Origin: Gammaproteobacteria bacterium
GTDB taxonomy: Bacteria > Pseudomonadota > Gammaproteobacteria > Pseudomonadales > UBA7434
Assembly (NCBI GenBank): GCA_024280785.1
Contig: JAJRPK010000237.1
Location: 1-9,758 of the forward strand
Length of the DNA: 9,758 nt
Direction: 5' to 3'
A program made the position numbers and the translations under genes. Below, in pieces: positions 1 through 6,068 of the stretch. Every line of letters starts with the position of its first letter. Position 1 is the first letter of the stretch. The notes beneath the pieces were generated by a model. It had not been told where the DNA came from. It worked only from the letters and a program-made list of their open reading frames with translations, and did not search any database.

Positions 1-939
1 GTGTTAGCTATTCCATTTAATTTTAATGACCTCGAACGCATAATGGGCGGCAACATGATGGTCAAGCCAGAGTTGCCATATATTCCGGGAATGGAAGTAA
101 TGGGCGTTGTTGATGCCTGTGGTAAAGGTGCGGAGGAGTGGTTAGGCAAACGCGTAGTCGCCATGCCAGGCGGCGCACACGGAGGCTTTGCAGAATACGC
201 CATTTGCGCAACCGTGTCGGCATTCACTATGCCCGAAGAGATTCCATTACCCGGTGCCGCTGCGCTGTACTTCCCGTTTCATTTGGCATGGTTAGGCTTG
301 CACGATAGAGCAAAGATACAAGCCGGAGAAACCGTATTAATTCATGCCGCAGCAGGCGGTGTCGGTTCTGCCGTCATCCAACTGGCCATAGAAGCCGGTG
401 CCACAGTTATTGCTACCGCTGGCAGCGATAAAAAGCTAGAGTTATGTCGCAAGCTCGGTGCGCAACACACAATTAACTATACCGACAATGATTTCTGTGC
501 CGCCGTTATGGAAATCACCAATAAGCGTGGCGTTGATATCGTATTCGATACAGTGGGTGAAGCCGTTATGGAAAAATCGCTGGCTTGTATTACTTACGAC
601 GGTCGCTACGTTATGATGGGCTTTGCATCAGGGAAAGCTGTCGCCGATGAAAAATTTATTGTGCCGCGACGAATTTGTCTGAGCAATATCAGCTTATGCG
701 CCATAATGCTTGCTTATGGCGATGAAGCGACCACTGATTTTATCAAAGAAGCGATGGGCTGGAATTTTATTCCCACTAAACTAGGGCAAGAAATTAACGA
801 TAAGATTATTGACTTGGTATTAAAGAAGAAAATCGAACCCGTTGTTGGTCAAGTCGTAGAGTTCGAAAACGTGCCGCAGGCTATTGTCGACATGGCTAAC
901 AGAAAAACAGTGGGAAGAGTCATAGTCAAGTTGTATTAG
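1..939 (+). CDS. MDR-family NAD(P)H:quinone-oxidoreductase-like reductase, 5'-truncated by the window edge
   Basis: This is a medium-chain dehydrogenase/reductase of the zinc-free quinone oxidoreductase type; such enzymes use NAD(P)H to reduce quinones or enoyl/enone groups. The frame is open at base 1 and the first visible codon (GTG) lies inside the conserved N-terminal domain, so roughly 20-35 residues are missing and the real start is upstream. In the 312 visible residues, the PGMEVMGVV stretch (29-37) belongs to the GroES-like domain, and AAAGGVGSAVIQLA (116-129) is the Rossmann dinucleotide loop. GGRYV-type and VGRVIVKLY C-terminal elements are typical of the family. I see no cysteine/histidine set for catalytic zinc. 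It ends 82 bp before the SnoaL-like gene on the same strand, so the two are probably co-transcribed. In context it may reduce an unsaturated ring or acyl-CoA intermediate; that is inference, and the substrate is not visible. Confidence 0.88.
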   Translation: MLAIPFNFNDLERIMGGNMMVKPELPYIPGMEVMGVVDACGKGAEEWLGKRVVAMPGGAHGGFAEYAICATVSAFTMPEEIPLPGAAALYFPFHLAWLGLHDRAKIQAGETVLIHAAAGGVGSAVIQLAIEAGATVIATAGSDKKLELCRKLGAQHTINYTDNDFCAAVMEITNKRGVDIVFDTVGEAVMEKSLACITYDGRYVMMGFASGKAVADEKFIVPRRICLSNISLCAIMLAYGDEATTDFIKEAMGWNFIPTKLGQEINDKIIDLVLKKKIEPVVGQVVEFENVPQAIVDMANRKTVGRVIVKLY

Positions 940-1021
940 GTTAATTTGCATTAAGCCAAGCTGTATCAAGACACGTTGAGCTATACCAAATAACATTAGA
1001 TAACAAACAGGATAGACTGCC

Positions 1022-1471
1022 ATGACTTCCGAAGATTTAGTCGACATCGAAAAAATTCGTCAGCTCAAAGCGCGTTATTTTCGCACGATGGACCAAAAAA
1101 AATGGGCCGAATGGCAAACCGTTTTCTGTGAAGATGTCACTATCGACACGACACAAGAAGGCTCTCCTATACTGCACGGACGCACCGCATTTTATGAGTT
1201 CCTGCCGCCATTACTTGAAGGTGTAAAAACCGTTCACCACGGTCACACCTCAGAAATAAAAATCACAGGCAGCCATACTGCAACAGGGATTTGGGCAATG
1301 GAAGACATGCTGTGGTGGCCTGAATCCAAGGGCGGCACGCATCTATGGGGTACGGGTTGGTACTACGAAAAATACCGCAAAGACCTCGACGGCGAGTGGC
1401 GTATTCTAGAATTAATCCTAAAGCGTATTCGTGTAGAGCGAGATGGCAAGCAAACCTTTCCGCCCCTGTAA
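1022..1471 (+). CDS. SnoaL/NTF2-like dehydratase resembling bile-acid 7-alpha-dehydratase BaiE
   Basis: This 149-residue, single-domain, cytoplasmic NTF2-fold protein belongs to the SnoaL_4 type. Against BaiE of gut clostridia, recalled from memory, it lines up without gaps at a constant offset of 11. Tyr30, Asp35, His83, Asp106 and Arg146 of BaiE fall on Tyr19 (in RYFRTMD), Asp24, His72 (in VHHGHTSEI), Asp95 (in MEDML) and Arg135 (in LKRIR). BaiE removes the 7-alpha hydroxyl from a 3-oxo-delta4 steroid CoA/acid by 1,6-elimination, and proteobacterial hydroxysteroid dehydratases of the same fold exist. A dehydratase acting on a hydroxylated enone-type substrate is therefore a reasonable inference; steroid specificity is unproven. 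The ATG is preceded by AGGA about 9 nt upstream. The gene follows the MDR reductase by 82 bp and converges on the minus-strand Mo gene. Alternatives are another SnoaL cyclase/dehydratase or a non-catalytic NTF2 protein. Confidence 0.85.
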   Translation: MTSEDLVDIEKIRQLKARYFRTMDQKKWAEWQTVFCEDVTIDTTQEGSPILHGRTAFYEFLPPLLEGVKTVHHGHTSEIKITGSHTATGIWAMEDMLWWPESKGGTHLWGTGWYYEKYRKDLDGEWRILELILKRIRVERDGKQTFPPL

Positions 1472-1481
1472 ACTCACCTGC

Positions 1482-1503
1482 CAGTGATAACAGCGCGTCA
1501 CTG
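1482..1503 (+). terminator. Weak hairpin downstream of the SnoaL-like gene
   Basis: CAGTGA (1482-1487) and TCACTG (1498-1503) form a 6-bp stem with a 10-nt loop, starting 10 bp after the stop codon. There is no T-tract behind it, so it is at best a transcript 3'-end structure, not a standard intrinsic terminator. Confidence 0.25.
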
Positions 1504-1637
1504 AATATGTTAGTTCCCATTTGGCTTTCAACGCCCACAGTAAGCACTTTTTATGTTTTTATTGTGCTAGTGCAGCTAATACAATTATCTTCTTTTACCC
1601 AACTCATTTGAACCGCCATCATTGAGCCGCCCCAGGC

Positions 1638-1821
1638 TAGCTATAAACCACAGCTAAACTGCCGTTCTCAATGGTTATCGAATTGATGTAAATACATGCT
1701 GTGTAGGTGCCTACAAATAACCATATTTGCAAGCTTCCGGGGTTAAGCGTCGGAACGCTTACGGCATTTTGGGTACTTTTTTGCTGTAGAAAAAGTGCCT
1801 TGCCGTCGGGCAACCCCCGAC
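1638..1821. repeat. Dense cluster of inverted repeats (candidate structured or dispersed element)
   Basis: Within about 180 bp there are at least six inverted repeats. ATGGTTAT (1671-1678) pairs with ATAACCAT (1717-1724) and encloses two inner arms, ATGTA/TACAT (1686-1697) and TGTAGG/CCTACA (1702-1715), giving a possible three-way junction. Then follow TAAGCGT-CGGA-ACGCTTA (1744-1761), GGTACTTTTT (1772-1781) with AAAAAGTGCC (1790-1799, one G-U), and the mutually exclusive pairs TTGCC/GGCAA (1800-1813) and GTCGGG/CCCGAC (1805-1821). TAGCT/AGCTA (1638-1656) flanks the left side. The element lies about 90 bp beyond the stop of the Mo gene, so it may form the 3' end of that transcript or be a palindromic genomic repeat. 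The 65-codon minus frame across it is probably an artefact of the repeat. Confidence 0.5.
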
Positions 1822-1910
1822 AACTCACTCCCAATCGAAGAATAAAACTTCACATCTGAATCTCTAATCTGATTCGATAGAGACGTACCGTCCTTACACA
1901 TTCAATAAAA

Positions 1911-4172
1911 TCAAGCCGCCGAATCAACCTCAACAGGAATCCCATTAGTCACCCCGGTACCAGATATGACATCCACCGAGTTCTCATCCGTTAAAGCATT
2001 AGCATTCACACCCGGTTGTTTTTCTTTCGCCACCGACAAACGAATAGACGAACCACGGTGGCCATAGCCGTGCGGCATACTCACAACTCCCCGCATCATA
2101 TCGTCGCTCAATTCTAGCGCTAGTGTTACCAGCCCTACCCGAGACCGAACCCTAACCTCTTCACCCTCCACCAAACTGCGTGCTTCGGCGTCCAAAGGGT
2201 GCATCTGCAAAGTGCATCGCGGCTTACCTTTTGCTAGCGCTGGCAAGTTATGCAGCCAAGTGTTCATATTTTGAGGCTGACGACGCCCAATCAATAACAG
2301 GTTTTTTGAACTTGATGATTCCAACGCTGACTGTTCAAGCTTGCTTTTCAAGCGGGGCATATCGCCAAGGATATAGGGGTGGTTCAGCATGATACGGCCG
2401 CCGGGATGACGTAAGATTTCCAGCAATCGAGGTTGTAGCGGTCCCAAATCTACCGGGGAGCAAGTTTCTCGCAGCTTAGCCAGCGATAAGCCCTCTGCCC
2501 GATTGCCGAAGCCATCACCGTAAGGCCCTGCGCGAACCATTAAATCGATTTGTCGCAACGGGCCCATTGGCTCTAATTGCAGCTTTTCCAAAGCTTCTTC
2601 TAACGGCACGCCATAGGCAGGAGAATGACTTCGGGATAATAACCGCTGGCACTGTTTTACCAGCAATTCCTGTTCCAGCTCTTCACAACTTTGACCATTC
2701 AATCGCGCCGCAATCTCTAAAAGAATCCGCCACTGTGGCAAACCGCCAGGGTCAGAATTAAATACTTGCTCAGAGCAACGAGCGTAATTATGGATCGCCG
2801 TACCTGGCGCCAAGGCATCAAAGTTATCGGTTTCAAGCTGTGTCAACGGCGGCAAAATAACGTCAGCATGGCAGGTAGTCTCATTGAGATAAATGTCGAT
2901 AGCGGCCATAAAATCAAGGCCACCTAACGCTCGATCTAAACGCTCGCCATTTGGCGTGGACAAAACCGGGTTTCCTGCCATCGTCAACATGGCACGAACT
3001 TGCTTATCGCCAACCCCACTGTCAATTTCTTCAGCCATAACCGCACAAGGCAACTGACCGTTTATTTCGGGAAACTTTCGTACTCCCGAATGATAACGAC
3101 CGGGATTAAATGCAGCCACCGGCCCTGCTTCCAAGTCACCTGTCACCGGACGGGGAAACATTGCGCCCCCCACGCTGTCGACATGCCCCGTTAAAATCCC
3201 CACCACATCGACTAACCAACTAGTCAATGTGCCGAACTCTACCGTGCAGGTTCCAATACGCCCATAGCAACAAGCGCGCTTTGCTTTAGCATAGTCACGA
3301 GTAATTCTTCGAATCGTGCCGGCACTAACACCGGTAATATCAGCAACCGCCTCTGGGCTATAATCTTCCGCTAGTTCGCGAATGCTTTCAACACCCTCAA
3401 CGGCTTCAGATAAATGTCCCAAGCTCACCAAGCCCTCAGCAAAAATCACCTGCACCATAGCAAACAAAAAATAAACGTCACTACCGGGCCGAATAAAAAT
3501 ATGTTCGTCTGCCAAATGTGCCGTCTCTGTTTTGCGCGGATCAAATACGATAAATTTTCCACCGCGTTGTCGAAGCGCCTGCAGACGTTTTTTAACATTG
3601 GGAGCTGACATCAAACTGCCTTGCGAAACTACCGGGTTACCCCCCAGGCACAGCAAGTAGTCGCAGCGGTCTAAATCCGGTATAGGCAAAATATTGGCGC
3701 GCCCGTAGAGCGTATTAGACGATACCAACTTGGGAAAGTGATCCATCGTCGCTGCGGTGAATACATGAGTGGTCATCAACGAGCGCATAAAAACCGCGCT
3801 ATAAGGCATGGTCCCACCATCGAATCCGATCGGATTACCCAGATAAACCGCTAAAGCCTCATAACCAAACTTCTCCCGTACCGCCAACAAACCTTTGACA
3901 ACCAGATCAAAGGCCGTATCCCAATCTATCTCTTGCCACTCTCCGCTATCAGTTTTACGGATAGGACGACGCAACCGCTCAGGGTCTTCAAATATACCTT
4001 TGATGGCTTGAGACTTGGGACAGATAAACCCCTGACTACGGAAATCATCGGGATCGCCTTCTATACGAATCACTTGACGAGACTCTGTATCGGCGTGAAC
4101 CAAGAGTCCACAGGACGCTTCACAAATGGGACAGGAACGCTTAAATATTTTTGTCGGCACATTGGAAGACAA
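1911..4172 (-). CDS. Single-subunit molybdopterin oxidoreductase (DMSO reductase/formate dehydrogenase-like), [4Fe-4S]-containing
   Basis: This is a cytoplasmic bis-MGD enzyme of the DMSO-reductase superfamily, 753 residues from the TTG at 4172. I chose this start because AAGGAG sits 8 nt upstream; an ATG at 4193 and a TTG at 4214 are in frame but lack such a site. Cys14, Cys17, Cys21 and Cys51 (CPICEASC...CPK) bind a [4Fe-4S] cluster, with Lys53 at the electron-transfer lysine position. LDRCDYLLCLGGNP begins the next Mo-domain. The MPT-dinucleotide-binding C-terminal domain covers roughly residues 620-753 and contains PHGYGHRG and SGTGVTNGIPVEV. There is no Tat signal. Aligned by hand to E. 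coli FdhF, the Sec140-His141 pair falls on Asp144-His145. No iron-sulfur or membrane subunit gene is adjacent, so the redox partner is unknown. It is last in the LLM-thiolase-DUF35 gene series. The substrate cannot be predicted; a hydroxylation or dehydrogenation in the same pathway is inference. Confidence 0.9.
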   Translation of the reverse strand: MSSNVPTKIFKRSCPICEASCGLLVHADTESRQVIRIEGDPDDFRSQGFICPKSQAIKGIFEDPERLRRPIRKTDSGEWQEIDWDTAFDLVVKGLLAVREKFGYEALAVYLGNPIGFDGGTMPYSAVFMRSLMTTHVFTAATMDHFPKLVSSNTLYGRANILPIPDLDRCDYLLCLGGNPVVSQGSLMSAPNVKKRLQALRQRGGKFIVFDPRKTETAHLADEHIFIRPGSDVYFLFAMVQVIFAEGLVSLGHLSEAVEGVESIRELAEDYSPEAVADITGVSAGTIRRITRDYAKAKRACCYGRIGTCTVEFGTLTSWLVDVVGILTGHVDSVGGAMFPRPVTGDLEAGPVAAFNPGRYHSGVRKFPEINGQLPCAVMAEEIDSGVGDKQVRAMLTMAGNPVLSTPNGERLDRALGGLDFMAAIDIYLNETTCHADVILPPLTQLETDNFDALAPGTAIHNYARCSEQVFNSDPGGLPQWRILLEIAARLNGQSCEELEQELLVKQCQRLLSRSHSPAYGVPLEEALEKLQLEPMGPLRQIDLMVRAGPYGDGFGNRAEGLSLAKLRETCSPVDLGPLQPRLLEILRHPGGRIMLNHPYILGDMPRLKSKLEQSALESSSSKNLLLIGRRQPQNMNTWLHNLPALAKGKPRCTLQMHPLDAEARSLVEGEEVRVRSRVGLVTLALELSDDMMRGVVSMPHGYGHRGSSIRLSVAKEKQPGVNANALTDENSVDVISGTGVTNGIPVEVDSAA

Positions 4173-4180
4173 AGTAGATA

Positions 4181-4186
4181 CTCCTT
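4181..4186 (-). promoter_or_regulatory. Strong ribosome binding site deciding a TTG start
   Basis: Read on the minus strand, AAGGAG lies 8 nt before TTG at 4170-4172. It sits inside the coding frame of the longer in-frame alternatives and would be an unlikely coincidence there. No comparable site precedes ATG 4193 or TTG 4214. This supports translation beginning at 4172. Confidence 0.6.
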
Positions 4187-4238
4187 TTTTCATCTCGAAT
4201 GAATCTGTAAACAAACTGCAACTTAATCGCTAGAGTGA

Positions 4239-4267
4239 ATAATCGAGAGTTGCTTATTAAGAATCAA
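4239..4267 (-). promoter_or_regulatory. Candidate sigma-70 promoter before the Mo-oxidoreductase gene
   Basis: On the minus strand, TTGATT (4262-4267) and GATTAT (4239-4244) each match four of six consensus bases and are separated by exactly 17 bp. It would give the Mo gene its own transcript, with a leader of about 60 nt, in addition to read-through from the DUF35 gene. In such AT-rich sequence a chance match is possible. Confidence 0.3.
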
Positions 4268-4277
4268 GAATCTATTT

Positions 4278-4721
4278 TCAAGAACTACTTAGAAGTTTAA
4301 AGCGTGGTAACGACACAGTATCGCTCATTGTTTCCCAGGCGACCGATACAGCCTTACCAATTTCTAACTCATCAGGATTGGCATCGACAATATTTGACAT
4401 GATTCGCACACTGTTGCCGGTGCCGATTCCGTCCATGTCCAACTGAATAATGGCAATCACAAAAGGTAATGTTTGCCCCGTAGCGACAGCGCGATGCACC
4501 TCAGTATAACTGTACAGCGTGCCTTTCCCGCTGATTTCTTCCCAATGAGATTTATTTGACTGGCATTCGCTGCATATCGGTGCGGGTGGCAAACGACAAT
4601 ACTGGCAATTATCGCAGCACTGTACCGTCAAACGGTGTTGAGCCGCCGCCTGCCACCAAGGCAGACTCTCTTTATCCACCATCGGCTGTGGCATTGAATC
4701 GGGAAACCAACGTTCAGACAT
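4278..4721 (-). CDS. DUF35 protein (zinc ribbon plus OB fold), likely partner of the adjacent thiolase-fold aldolase
   Basis: This 147-residue protein has the DUF35/acyl-CoA-associated OB-fold architecture. An N-terminal helix region with PWWQAA (21-26) comes first, then a rubredoxin-like zinc ribbon with Cys36, Cys39, Cys50 and Cys53, then an OB-fold from about residue 56 to 125 (GTLYSYTEVHR...PFVIAIIQLD). Proteins of this family bind thiolase-fold enzymes. The C-terminal DUF35 domain of ChsH2 binds Ltp2 to form the steroid retro-aldolase; this protein corresponds to that domain alone, without a hot-dog domain. Its gene starts 76 bp after the thiolase-like gene ends and is followed by the Mo gene, which fits a co-expressed Ltp2-DUF35 pair. 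GAGG lies about 12 nt before the ATG, a rather long spacing. Function as a complex partner is well supported by family and context; the substrate is not. Confidence 0.9.
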   Translation of the reverse strand: MSERWFPDSMPQPMVDKESLPWWQAAAQHRLTVQCCDNCQYCRLPPAPICSECQSNKSHWEEISGKGTLYSYTEVHRAVATGQTLPFVIAIIQLDMDGIGTGNSVRIMSNIVDANPDELEIGKAVSVAWETMSDTVSLPRFKLLSSS

Positions 4722-4797
4722 GATATTGCCAAGCCTCTGTTTTATTTTATTAACGTGTTTTTCTAATGCTTATTACTAATACTTGCGATTAAAAAAG

Positions 4798-6033
4798 CTA
4801 ATGGCCCTGCAAAATTAATGCACTTGAAGGTACGCCTGCAGCACTTGTTACCAAACATACATCCGCATCTTCAACCTGACAACAAGACTCTCCCCACAGT
4901 GAGCGAGCGCCTTCTAACACATGACTTAAACCGTGCATGTAGGCCTCGGACAAGTTGCCACCGTGCGTATTCGTTGGCAGCGAACCACCTTCCCAAGACA
5001 GCGCGCCGCTGTCAATAAAGGCTCCAGCCTCTCCAGGGCCACAAAAACCGTAGTCTTCTAACTGCATTAACACACTGCCGGTAAAATGGTCGTAGATTTG
5101 GGCCACATCGACATCTTTTGGAGTAAGCCCTGCTTTTTCCCACAAGCGGTTAGCCAACGCAGCGGTGCCACCAGTGGCATAAAGTTCATCCGCTATATTA
5201 GGGTTGGTAAAAGAACCAAAAGAATAGCCTTTAGGTGCGCCCTGTGCCGTAGCGACAATTTCGATCGGCCGTTTCGCAAGGTCTGCCGCTCGCTCAGCGG
5301 TGGTTACAACCACGGCACAGGCGCCATCGCTTTCCAGACAGCAATCAAATAAATGAAAAGGGTCGGCAATCATTGCCGAATTTTGATGATCTTCTAAAGT
5401 AAGCTCGCGCTCGTACATAATCGCACGCGGATTCCTGTTTGCATGCTGCCTAAAGGTAACGGCAATCTTTCCTAACTGCTCACTCGTGGTGCCATAGAGG
5501 TGCATATGCCGTCTCATCGGCAAAGCAAATGCCGCAGCAGCCGTTATCATACCGTAGGGCATAACAAAACCCATTGCCGCCATCAACAAAGAGTCCGCAG
5601 GGAGCAAACCCGGTGGCGGTGGCGACTCCGAATCACCGTTACCGCGTCCGGGCAATTCGCTAGCACCATCGCCAAAACGCATAAATTGTCCTTGGCAAAG
5701 AGCACGGTAAACTACAACCACTTCGGCCTGCCCCGTTTCTACTGCCATGGCGGCATTTGCTATTGCCGCACATCCACCGCCACCGCCCGGCATCCACACC
5801 ATATTGCCAAAACGCAATTCTGGCAGGCCTAATTCCGCTGCCAAAAATATGGCTTCGTTGCGGTCTTCGGCAAACGAGGCCAAACCGTCGACATCTTCAA
5901 TTTTGAGCCCCGCATCCGCGACAGCCGTTAAGATAGCTTCGCAGGCAAGAGCATGCTCGGTTACTTCGCCGATCCTTCCCCATTTGGTATAACGGGTTTC
6001 GCCGACGCCAACAATGTGGGCTTTCTTTGCCAT
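4798..6033 (-). CDS. Thiolase-fold lipid-transfer-type protein, Ltp2-like steroid/acyl-CoA aldolase candidate
   Basis: A 411-residue thiolase superfamily protein of the SCP-x/lipid-transfer branch, starting HIVGVGETRYTKWG. Where a thiolase carries its nucleophilic Cys, this protein has a run of five glycines (83-87) followed by Cys88; hand alignment puts a glycine, not Cys88, at the catalytic position. The HDCF-type histidine motif is YDHF (314-317), followed by LEDYGFCGPGEAGAF and NTHGGNLSEAYMHG (355-368). These substitutions are shared by Ltp2-type enzymes, which cleave beta-hydroxyacyl-CoAs by retro-aldol chemistry together with a DUF35 partner, and such a partner is encoded immediately downstream. 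It begins 26 bp after the LLM gene ends, with an AGAGAA-type site about 10 nt before ATG. A thiolytic role is less likely without the Cys. Substrate size and identity cannot be read from the sequence. Confidence 0.9.
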   Translation of the reverse strand: MAKKAHIVGVGETRYTKWGRIGEVTEHALACEAILTAVADAGLKIEDVDGLASFAEDRNEAIFLAAELGLPELRFGNMVWMPGGGGGCAAIANAAMAVETGQAEVVVVYRALCQGQFMRFGDGASELPGRGNGDSESPPPPGLLPADSLLMAAMGFVMPYGMITAAAAFALPMRRHMHLYGTTSEQLGKIAVTFRQHANRNPRAIMYERELTLEDHQNSAMIADPFHLFDCCLESDGACAVVVTTAERAADLAKRPIEIVATAQGAPKGYSFGSFTNPNIADELYATGGTAALANRLWEKAGLTPKDVDVAQIYDHFTGSVLMQLEDYGFCGPGEAGAFIDSGALSWEGGSLPTNTHGGNLSEAYMHGLSHVLEGARSLWGESCCQVEDADVCLVTSAAGVPSSALILQGH

Positions 6034-6040
6034 AAAATTT

Positions 6041-6068
6041 TTCTCTAAGCTGATATTCTCTAAGCTGA
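6041..6068 (-). repeat. 15-bp-period tandem duplication across the LLM stop codon
   Basis: TTCTCTAAGCTGA occurs at 6041-6053 and again at 6056-6068. On the minus strand both copies keep the LLM reading frame, so the gene ends Ser-Ala-TAG and five codons later Ser-Ala-TAG recurs. The downstream copy supplies the AGAGAA sequence in front of the thiolase-like ATG. This looks like a small tandem duplication at the gene junction. Confidence 0.7.

Larger units (their letters stand above)
1472..1910. other. Convergent intergenic region without a credible gene
   Basis: These 439 bp separate the stop of the plus-strand SnoaL-like gene from the stop of the minus-strand molybdopterin gene. I see no convincing coding frame. 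The right half (1638-1821) is packed with inverted repeats and is listed separately. The left half holds a 6-bp inverted repeat just after the SnoaL-like gene and AT-rich sequence around 1540-1600. No hairpin with a clean following T-run, the classic intrinsic terminator, is visible on either strand. Confidence 0.6.

Noticed and set aside
1..1471. Window start as the true start of the MDR gene (GTG at base 1)
   Set aside because: The GTG is within conserved domain sequence (NFNDLERI follows), so the N-terminal strand region is missing and the gene extends beyond the window.
1345..1611. 88-codon plus-strand frame overlapping the end of the SnoaL-like gene
   Set aside because: Its first half is a frame-shifted shadow of the SnoaL-like gene and the rest is AT-rich intergenic sequence.
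1637..1834. 65-codon minus-strand frame as a small gene
   Set aside because: It coincides almost exactly with the cluster of inverted repeats, has no ribosome binding site that I can see, and its translation has no recognisable domain. It is better explained as a by-product of the repeat element.
4798..6033. Ordinary acetyl-CoA acetyltransferase (thiolase) call
   Set aside because: The catalytic Cys position holds glycine and the His motif is YDHF; with a DUF35 neighbour, an Ltp2-type aldolase is a better reading.
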